From Humisphaera sp. (GTDB taxonomy: Bacteria > Planctomycetota > Phycisphaerae > Tepidisphaerales > Tepidisphaeraceae): 5,316 nt of DNA. This document shows positions 1 to 3,654 of the stretch, in pieces (positions within the stretch are counted from its first letter, which is position 1; the number at the start of each line of letters is the position of its first letter). A program made the translations under genes and the position numbers. Under the pieces are notes generated by a model. That model was not told the origin of the DNA. It made no database searches and saw nothing but the letters and a program-made list of their open reading frames with translations. The stretch is from NCBI GenBank assembly GCA_025351525.1, contig JANXVV010000193.1:1-5316 (forward strand). Direction: 5' to 3'.

Positions 1-51
1 TGCCGAAGGCACGCGTTTTTCGTTGCAAAAAAGAAACGCGTGCCTTCGGCA
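1..51. repeat. long inverted repeat (possible terminator hairpin)
   Basis: Positions 1-18 (TGCCGAAGGCACGCGTTT) are the exact reverse complement of 34-51. This gives an 18-bp perfect stem with a 15-nt A-rich loop, plus a possible T-G and T-A pair at 19-20/32-33. Each arm also contains a small internal palindrome (TGCC-GAA-GGCA) and ACGCGT, so a cruciform or branched fold is possible. It lies 33 bp past the stop codon of the minus-strand oxidoreductase gene, so it may end that transcript. A T-tract cannot be checked because it would fall outside the window. It could instead be a dispersed palindromic (REP-like) element or the end of a small mobile element. The repeat may extend beyond the left edge. 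Confidence 0.75.
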
Positions 52-84
52 CAGCCGCTAAAAGTTCAAATTCACTCAACCAAT

Positions 85-1122
85 TCAGCTTTCCGCCTGC
101 TCATATACCACCGCATCCCGCCCGCTGCCGTGGCCGGTCAATGCCTTCACGATCCGATCGATATGCACATGCCCGTTCTCCAGATACACCGCGTATTTGT
201 CCTGCGTGCCGCCGGTCACCGTGCCGGCCAGATAGATCCCGGGAACGTTGGTCTCCATCGTTTCCTCATCAAACGTCGGCGTCTGGCAATCCCCGGTCAG
301 TTCCACACCCGCCAATTCGCAGAGCGTCATATCGGCTTCGTAACCGATCGCCGCCAGCACGAAGTCCGTCGGCACCTCGGTCAACTCGCCATTCACATTC
401 TCTAAGGTCACGGCGGCAGCGGTGATGCGCAATGGCCGAGTGCCGAAATAACCCTCGATCGCCCCGCTGTTCAGCAGGCCGCTGATTTCCGGCATGATCC
501 AGTACTTTACGCTCCGGGCATCCAACTTCGCACGGCGATAGCTGATGCTCACATGCGCGCCCGCGTGATGGCAGCGCAGCGCCCACTCGATCGCCGAATT
601 CTTCCCGCCGATGACCAGCAACCGCTTTTGGAAGTACGCGTGCGGATCCTCCAATCGATCGCTCACATGCGGCAGCGAATCCCCGGCGATGTCCAGCTTG
701 CGCGACCTGGCCGTGCCGCCCGTCGCCAGCACCAGCCGCCGGCAGGCATACCGCCGTTCCCCGGCCAGCCCGCGCGTGAGCAGCGAGAATCCCTCGCGCA
801 GCCGCTCGATATAGATCACCGGTTCATACGTGTTGACCTTCAGGTCGTACTGCTGCACCACCGTGCGCAGATACGCCAGGTATTGCTCGCGCGTGCATTT
901 GTTCTGATCCGGCGTCTGCAGCGGCACCCCGGCGATGGCGATTCGATCGTTCGAGCTAAAAAACCGCGTCTGCGGCGGGAACCAACTGATCGTGTCGCCG
1001 ATCTGCTTGGCATCAAACTGAAGGTAGTCGACCCCCTCCTTTTTCAACGCCACCGCCAGTTCCAGACCGATCGGACCGGCACCGATGACAATGACTTCCG
1101 CACTGTATTCCGTGGTCATCAT
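85..1122 (-). CDS. YpdA/Bdr-like FAD-dependent NAD(P)H oxidoreductase
   Basis: Protein of 345 aa, close to the usual size of about 325 aa for the YpdA family (bacillithiol disulfide reductase, thioredoxin-reductase-like fold). An N-terminal FAD-binding Rossmann motif, VIGAGPIGL, spans residues 12-20. ATGG at 133-136 closes the FAD domain. A second dinucleotide motif, VIGGKNSAIE (170-179), with SYRR at 194-197, fits NADPH binding. The C-terminal FAD segment ETMETNVPGIYLAGT (287-301) is followed by a YLENGH stretch. The GGKNS, W-I-M/L-PE and ETMETNV signatures are typical of YpdA. Known members reduce oxidised bacillithiol in the cytoplasm. Whether this organism makes bacillithiol is not visible. 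Staphylococcal YpdA has a cysteine in GGGPCG that is Ile18 here, and there is no CxxC pair, so the substrate may differ. The frame is open back to 1272, but those extra 50 residues would overlap the signal peptide of the divergent gene. The Met pair at 1122/1119 sits just before the Rossmann strand and is preferred. No clear Shine-Dalgarno is seen. Confidence 0.88.
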   Translation of the reverse strand: MMTTEYSAEVIVIGAGPIGLELAVALKKEGVDYLQFDAKQIGDTISWFPPQTRFFSSNDRIAIAGVPLQTPDQNKCTREQYLAYLRTVVQQYDLKVNTYEPVIYIERLREGFSLLTRGLAGERRYACRRLVLATGGTARSRKLDIAGDSLPHVSDRLEDPHAYFQKRLLVIGGKNSAIEWALRCHHAGAHVSISYRRAKLDARSVKYWIMPEISGLLNSGAIEGYFGTRPLRITAAAVTLENVNGELTEVPTDFVLAAIGYEADMTLCELAGVELTGDCQTPTFDEETMETNVPGIYLAGTVTGGTQDKYAVYLENGHVHIDRIVKALTGHGSGRDAVVYEQAES

Positions 1123-1128
1123 ACCCGC

Positions 1129-1134
1129 ATGATA
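1129..1134 (-). promoter_or_regulatory. -10-like hexamer for the oxidoreductase gene
   Basis: On the minus strand this reads TATCAT, a 5/6 match to TATAAT. It ends 6 bp before the start codon at 1122, so transcription would begin at or within a few bases of the ATG. That would give a leaderless mRNA, consistent with the weak ribosome binding site. No convincing -35 is seen at 16-18 bp. One short hexamer is weak evidence. Confidence 0.3.
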
Positions 1135-1149
1135 GTGCGGCCCACGGCG

Positions 1150-1163
1150 ATTGTCCCTACAAT
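1150..1163. promoter_or_regulatory. operator-like dyad in the divergent promoter region
   Basis: ATTGT-CCCT-ACAAT is a perfect 5-bp inverted repeat with a 4-bp spacer, lying in the 49-bp gap between the two divergent genes. It overlaps the candidate plus-strand -10 (TACAAT, 1158-1163) and lies upstream of the minus-strand -10. A dimeric regulator bound here could control both genes. The arms are short, so chance occurrence is possible. Confidence 0.4.
1158..1163 (+). promoter_or_regulatory. -10-like hexamer for the patatin gene
   Basis: TACAAT matches the sigma70 -10 consensus at 5/6. It ends 8 bp before the ATG at 1172, so the transcript would start almost at the start codon. The sequence between (CCCCACC) contains no Shine-Dalgarno, which fits leaderless translation. 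No good -35 is seen. Confidence 0.35.
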
Positions 1164-1171
1164 CCCCACCT

Positions 1172-2533
1172 ATGTCATGGATGAGCTTTCGCCGATTTTC
1201 GATATGCGTTTTATTGATCGCTCCGGTTCTCGCCGGCTGCACGAATAAAAACGTGCGATTCAATGATGCCAACGTGCCGTTGGAGCAGCGGGTTCATAAC
1301 CACACGCGGGCGTCGACGGTGCTGGAGCGCAGCCGTCCCGCCTCCAATCACAGCGGTTATTTCGTCGGCATCGCCATCAGCGGCGGCGGGTCGCGCTCGG
1401 CCAACTTCGCCGCCGCCGGTCTGTTGCAGCTTCAGCGCATCGGCCTGCTGCAAAAGGCCGACTACCTCTCGTCCGTCAGCGGCGGGTCGCTCACCGCCGC
1501 CTACTACTGCGCGAGCGATGACCAAGCCTGGAACCCCGAGCGCGTGCAGACGCGGATGTCCCACCCTTTCGCCCGCGATCTGATCGTCAAATTCCTGATG
1601 CCCTGGACGATGGCCACCCTCTTCTTCACCGATTACGACCGCAGCGATCTTCTGGCCGAGTCCTTCCAATCCACCCTCTTCTCGCGGGATGGCCACGGCC
1701 TGACGTTCGCCGATCTCCGCCCCGACCGCCCCCGCCTGCTCATCAATTCCACCGACCTTCAATCGGGCCGCAAATTCATCTTCTGCGATGACAGCTTCGA
1801 TGAATTGAACAGCGATCTGGCGAAGTACCCGCTGGCCTGGGCCTGCGCTGCGAGCGCTGCGGTGCCGGTGCTGCTGCATCAGGTGACGCTGCGGGATTAC
1901 TCGACCATCTTCAAGCAGTACCGCCATTTCATCGACGGCGGCATCGCCGACAACCTCGGCATCCAAAGCCTGGTCGAAGTGTACGATAGCCAGACCCAGA
2001 CCGCCGCCGCCGAACACCGTCCCCCACCCTATCCCAAAGGCGCGATCTTCATCGTCATCGACGCCAAAACGCGCTTCAACGCCAAACTTTCCGACAAGGG
2101 GGACATCGGTTTCCTCGAGTCGCTGGAGTTCGGATCCGGCCTGACCAGCACCGCCCTTCTGTCCCGCGCCAGCTCCGCCTCAATGGCCGAGTTGATCGTG
2201 AAGTATTCGCCCGCCGACACCACCGCCGAGGTGTTGCGTCAGCACATCGCCGACCTCGAAGCCAACGGCTATCTGAAAACCGAAGACCGCGACCGCCGTC
2301 CCGTCCACATCATCCACTTCGCCCTGTCGCAGGTGAACAACCTCGGCAAAACCCCCTTCCAGGGTTTCAGCGAAAGCCTGGACAACATCGCCACCTATTT
2401 CAATATCGACGCCACCGATGCCTACAACCTCTATCAGGCGGCGGACCTGCTGATGAAGGAGAAGTATGAGGCGATTCTGAAGCCGCTGGTGAAGGAATTG
2501 GACGGCGAACAGCGGATAACGAATGACGAATGA
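1172..2533 (+). CDS. patatin-like phospholipase, putative lipoprotein
   Basis: Protein of 453 aa. The N-terminus has basic residues (RR at 7-8), a hydrophobic stretch and the lipobox VLAGC with Cys23, so it is probably a type II signal-peptide lipoprotein anchored outside the cytoplasm. Patatin features occur in order: the glycine-rich oxyanion loop GGGSRS (71-76), the nucleophile region SVSGGS with Ser103, the family stretch INSTDLQSGRKF (191-202), the ASAAVPVLL helix (227-235) and the catalytic-Asp motif IDGGIADN with Asp255 (254-261). Ser103 and Asp255 would form the Ser-Asp dyad of a lipid acyl hydrolase. The nucleophile elbow reads S-x-S-G-G rather than strict G-x-S-x-G. The C-terminal third (about 300-453) has no motif I recognise. 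The frame is open back to a TTG at 1151 and also has an ATG at 1181. ATG 1172 is preferred because it gives a normal-length signal peptide and fits the -10 element. The last residues (RITNDE) come from a short tandem repeat. The gene is divergent from the oxidoreductase gene. The natural substrate is unknown. Confidence 0.9.
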   Translation: MSWMSFRRFSICVLLIAPVLAGCTNKNVRFNDANVPLEQRVHNHTRASTVLERSRPASNHSGYFVGIAISGGGSRSANFAAAGLLQLQRIGLLQKADYLSSVSGGSLTAAYYCASDDQAWNPERVQTRMSHPFARDLIVKFLMPWTMATLFFTDYDRSDLLAESFQSTLFSRDGHGLTFADLRPDRPRLLINSTDLQSGRKFIFCDDSFDELNSDLAKYPLAWACAASAAVPVLLHQVTLRDYSTIFKQYRHFIDGGIADNLGIQSLVEVYDSQTQTAAAEHRPPPYPKGAIFIVIDAKTRFNAKLSDKGDIGFLESLEFGSGLTSTALLSRASSASMAELIVKYSPADTTAEVLRQHIADLEANGYLKTEDRDRRPVHIIHFALSQVNNLGKTPFQGFSESLDNIATYFNIDATDAYNLYQAADLLMKEKYEAILKPLVKELDGEQRITNDE

Positions 2534-2534
2534 C
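2521..2534. repeat. tandem GAATGAC x2 across the stop codon
   Basis: Two exact 7-bp copies follow the related word GATAAC. The stop codon of the patatin gene (2531-2533) lies inside the second copy, so the repeat sets the C-terminal residues and the stop. This may be the edge of an intergenic repeat that has moved into the gene end. Confidence 0.6.
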
Positions 2535-2562
2535 GCTTGGCCCAGAACGAGAAACGGGGCGA

Positions 2563-2590
2563 GAATGCCGGATGCCTCCGCCCGGCATTT
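2563..2590 (+). terminator. possible terminator hairpin after the patatin gene
   Basis: AATGCCGG (2564-2571) pairs exactly with CCGGCATT (2582-2589) around a 10-nt loop, with a further G-U pair at 2563/2590. It starts 30 bp after the stop. Only three Ts follow (2588-2590), so as an intrinsic terminator it is weak. No other terminator is seen before the repeat array. Confidence 0.45.
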
Positions 2591-2902
2591 CCGGATTGAA
2601 TCTCCCTGCGGATGGGTGTCTCCACAGTATCACCGCGCGGCCACGTCCCGATCAGTGACTCTTTCGAGGAGAAGAAGGTGAATCCGAAGACCCGTAGCGT
2701 CGACCCCGCATCGCGTGGCGATGCAGTATGGGGGGAGCGGGTGCGCGATCTTGCATCTCGGCGGGTTGCGCGGGATCGAAGGAAGGGGTCGGGGCGAATG
2801 GCGGTCCGATAAAAGGGGCTTGCACCCGAGCAGGAAACGCCCGTCCCGGAATATCGCCCTTCTCGGGGGTTTAAGGGGGGATCACGACTGCTGGCGCAGT
2901 TC
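2591..2902. other. intergenic stretch with no convincing gene
   Basis: Apart from the doubtful 44-aa ORF, this GC-rich, purine-biased stretch shows only small dyads. GCATCGC-GTG-GCGATGC (2708-2724) is a perfect 7-bp hairpin. GATGCA (2720-2725) could instead pair with TGCATC (2754-2759). CCCGAG (2825-2830) could pair with CTCGGG (2862-2867). Runs of G occur near 2865-2880, just before the 21-bp array. No tRNA, promoter or protein homology is recognised. Confidence 0.5.
2678..2812 (+). CDS. doubtful small basic ORF (44 aa)
   Basis: A GTG at 2678 is preceded by GAGGAG (2666-2671) at a good spacing of 6 nt. It opens 44 codons ending in TAA at 2812. The product begins MNPKTRSVDPASR and is very rich in Arg and Gly, with no motif I recognise. 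The only support is the ribosome binding site. The composition is what GC-rich non-coding DNA would give, and a 7-bp stem (2708-2724) lies inside it. It is listed so that it is not lost, and it is more likely not a gene. Confidence 0.17.
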   Translation: MNPKTRSVDPASRGDAVWGERVRDLASRRVARDRRKGSGRMAVR

Positions 2903-3119
2903 CCCGGAAACTTTCCCGGACACTCGGGAAGGTCTCCCGGACACTCGGGAAACTTTCCCGGACACTCGGGAAACTTTCCCGGACACTCGGGAAAGTCTCC
3001 CGGACACTCGGGAAACTTTCCCGGACACTCGGGAAAGTCTCCCGGACACTCGGGAAAGTCTCCCGGACACTCGGGAAAGTCTCCCGGACACTCGGGAAAC
3101 TTTCCCGGACACTCGGGAA
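2903..3119. repeat. array of ten 21-bp dyad repeats plus one degenerate unit
   Basis: The 16-bp core CCCGGACACTCGGGAA occurs ten times without a mismatch, starting at 2915, 2936, 2957, 2978, 2999, 3020, 3041, 3062, 3083 and 3104. The units are exactly 21 bp apart. A leading copy near 2903-2914 lacks an internal 9 bp. The nine 5-bp linkers between cores, in order, are GGTCT, ACTTT, ACTTT, AGTCT, ACTTT, AGTCT, AGTCT, AGTCT, ACTTT. Each core has a dyad (CCCG...CGGG), which extends to 7-bp arms in the full form TTTCCCG-GACACT-CGGGAAA. The linkers make a second dyad (CGGGAAA-C-TTTCCCG). Because 21 is a multiple of 3, several frames stay open through the array on both strands. Without variable spacers it is not CRISPR. 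Its role is unknown. Confidence 0.95.
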
Positions 3120-3120
3120 T

Positions 3121-3130
3121 CGCCCGGGCG
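3121..3130. repeat. 10-bp perfect palindrome at the array end
   Basis: CGCCCGGGCG directly follows the last repeat core and replaces the expected eleventh unit. It may be a degenerate unit or a separate site. It is short and GC-only, so chance is a fair explanation. Confidence 0.35.
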
Positions 3131-3198
3131 AGATCGGCGAGCCTTCATTTTGGATCCGGGGGAACCGCGGTTTTGAGGTCCGCCACCCACGCCGCCGC

Positions 3199-3226
3199 TT
3201 GACGGAATGGGCACCCTCGCTATCCT
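3199..3226 (+). promoter_or_regulatory. sigma70-like promoter upstream of fusA
   Basis: TTGACG (3199-3204, 5/6 match to the -35 consensus) and TATCCT (3221-3226, 4/6 match to the -10) are 16 bp apart. Transcription would start near 3232-3234, a few bases before the large hairpin at 3237-3310 and about 420 nt before the fusA start. It is the best promoter match I find before fusA, although a closer one cannot be excluded. Confidence 0.45.
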
Positions 3227-3236
3227 ACTCTGCTGA

Positions 3237-3310
3237 TTCAATCGCCGGTCTGCGGGCGGTCGGGCGCGGAATTCGCGTCCGATCGTCTGAAACCTCGACC
3301 GGCGATTGGA
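3237..3310 (+). ncRNA. large hairpin at the 5' end of the fusA leader
   Basis: The outer stem pairs 3239-3250 (CAATCGCCGGTC) with 3297-3308 through 12 Watson-Crick pairs. A U-G and a U-A pair (3238/3309, 3237/3310) extend it. After an asymmetric 2x7 internal loop (3251-3252 and 3290-3296), an inner stem pairs 3253-3269 with 3273-3289 for 17 pairs around a 3-nt AAU apex. Five inner pairs are G-U, with G always on the left and U on the right. On the minus strand these would be C-A mismatches, so the fold belongs to plus-strand RNA. It lies just after the candidate promoter, so it would sit at the 5' end of the transcript. It could protect the RNA, act as a ligand- or protein-binding leader, or belong to a small RNA. 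I recognise no known family. Confidence 0.6.
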
Positions 3311-3316
3311 CGTAAT

Positions 3317-3406
3317 CTCCTCTTCGGGCCGATCGCACGGATGGCGAAATCGCCGGAAGAGGGTTGTCCCGCTTCGCCCTTCGACAAGGCGGGGTTTCCG
3401 AAGGAG
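3317..3406 (+). promoter_or_regulatory. leader segment with two mutually exclusive pairings
   Basis: In one fold CCTCTTC (3319-3325) pairs exactly with GAAGAGG (3356-3362). This encloses a GGCG-AAAT-CGCC hairpin (3343-3354) and a small CCG/CGG stem (3329-3331 with 3338-3340), which looks like a branched junction. In the other fold CTCC (3317-3320) and TTCGG (3323-3327) pair with GGAG (3403-3406) and CCGAA (3398-3402), leaving a 2-nt bulge. The second fold would hide the AAGGAG ribosome binding site of the mini-ORF at 3412, while the first would leave it free. This is the layout of a translational switch, but the pairings are short and hand-found. Confidence 0.35.
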
Positions 3407-3411
3407 CCGGT

Positions 3412-3432
3412 ATGAAAACGAAGTCATTTTAA
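3412..3432 (+). CDS. six-codon leader-peptide candidate (MKTKSF)
   Basis: AAGGAG (3401-3406) lies 5 nt before an ATG that opens six codons, MKTKSF, ending in TAA at 3430-3432. This is a near-perfect Shine-Dalgarno and start context, while the patatin gene in this window has none. The mini-ORF lies inside the presumed fusA leader and is followed 9 nt later by two overlapping hairpins (3440-3483), as in leader-peptide control. There is no run of one regulatory codon, so amino-acid attenuation of the trp/his kind is not indicated. Ribosome stalling or occupancy is a possible alternative. A site this short can arise by chance. Confidence 0.35.
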   Translation: MKTKSF

Positions 3433-3439
3433 CGCCTTT

Positions 3440-3483
3440 TGCTGACCGAATCCCTGCACGGTCAGTACGAGCGGACCGTGCGG
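3440..3483 (+). promoter_or_regulatory. two overlapping alternative hairpins
   Basis: Hairpin A pairs CTGACCG (3442-3448) with CGGTCAG (3459-3465); G-U and U-A pairs at 3441/3466 and 3440/3467 bring it to 9 pairs. Hairpin B pairs GCACGGTC (3456-3463) with GACCGTGC (3474-3481), also extended by a U-G and a C-G pair. Both use 3459-3463, so only one can form at a time. Loops are 10 nt in each. This resembles an attenuator placed after the mini-ORF. No U-tract follows hairpin B, so it is not an ordinary intrinsic terminator. A further G/C hairpin lies at 3504-3518. Confidence 0.45.
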
Positions 3484-3547
3484 CGAGATGAAATACACTT
3501 GCCGGGGGACTCTCCCCCATCGCGGCCCATCCCATCAAATGTCAGTT

Positions 3548-3621
3548 GTCAGCGGTCCGTTGTCAGTTGCATCTGGCAATCCGGATGATGATCGCTGTAC
3601 GATTGACAACGGACGACTGAC
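3548..3621. repeat. imperfect 20-nt inverted repeat with TGTCAG words
   Basis: Positions 3548-3567 and 3602-3621 are inverted copies matching at 17 of 20 positions, with GTCCGTTGTCA as the longest exact block, around a 34-nt loop. GTTGTCAG also appears as a direct repeat at 3545-3552 and 3560-3566 (TTGTCAG). It ends 33 nt before the fusA start. It may be a dispersed intergenic element or the last structured part of the fusA leader. Confidence 0.6.
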
Positions 3622-3642
3622 CCCTGAACTCTCACCCCCGAC

Positions 3643-3647
3643 AAGGA
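3643..3647 (+). promoter_or_regulatory. ribosome binding site of fusA
   Basis: AAGGA lies 7 nt before the ATG at 3655. It fixes the start codon, and the encoded N-terminus (MARDLTKIRNIGI) fits the EF-G family start. Confidence 0.8.
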
Positions 3648-3654
3648 CTCAAAA

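Noticed and set aside
1151..1171. TTG start at 1151 for the lipase gene
   Set aside because: It would put seven extra residues before a signal peptide that is already complete, and it lies inside the dyad and -10 region.
553..1248. Plus-strand ORF of 231 aa
   Set aside because: Antisense shadow of the YpdA-like gene with no recognisable domain.
1123..1272. Longer N-terminus for the oxidoreductase gene starting at 1272
   Set aside because: The extra 50 residues have no family counterpart and would overlap the start and signal peptide of the divergent lipase gene. The Rossmann strand begins just after the Met pair at 1122/1119.
1211..2017. Minus-strand ORF of 268 aa opposite the lipase gene
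   Set aside because: Antisense shadow of a gene with a signal peptide and catalytic motifs; its own translation is low-complexity and unrecognised.
2911..3125. CRISPR array
   Set aside because: Spacing is only 5 bp and the linkers repeat, so there are no unique spacers. No cas gene is seen.
2715..3176. Plus-strand ORF of 153 aa ending in PDTRETF/PDTRESL repeats
   Set aside because: The frame stays open because the 21-bp repeat is a multiple of three. The part before the repeats has no motif and no good ribosome binding site. The cores are identical at all codon positions, so there is no sign of protein-level selection.
2882..3538. Minus-strand ORF of 218 aa with VSGKVSR/VSGRLSR repeats
   Set aside because: It is the reverse reading of the same repeat array, and its upstream part runs antisense through the structured fusA leader. 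No supporting start context or homology.
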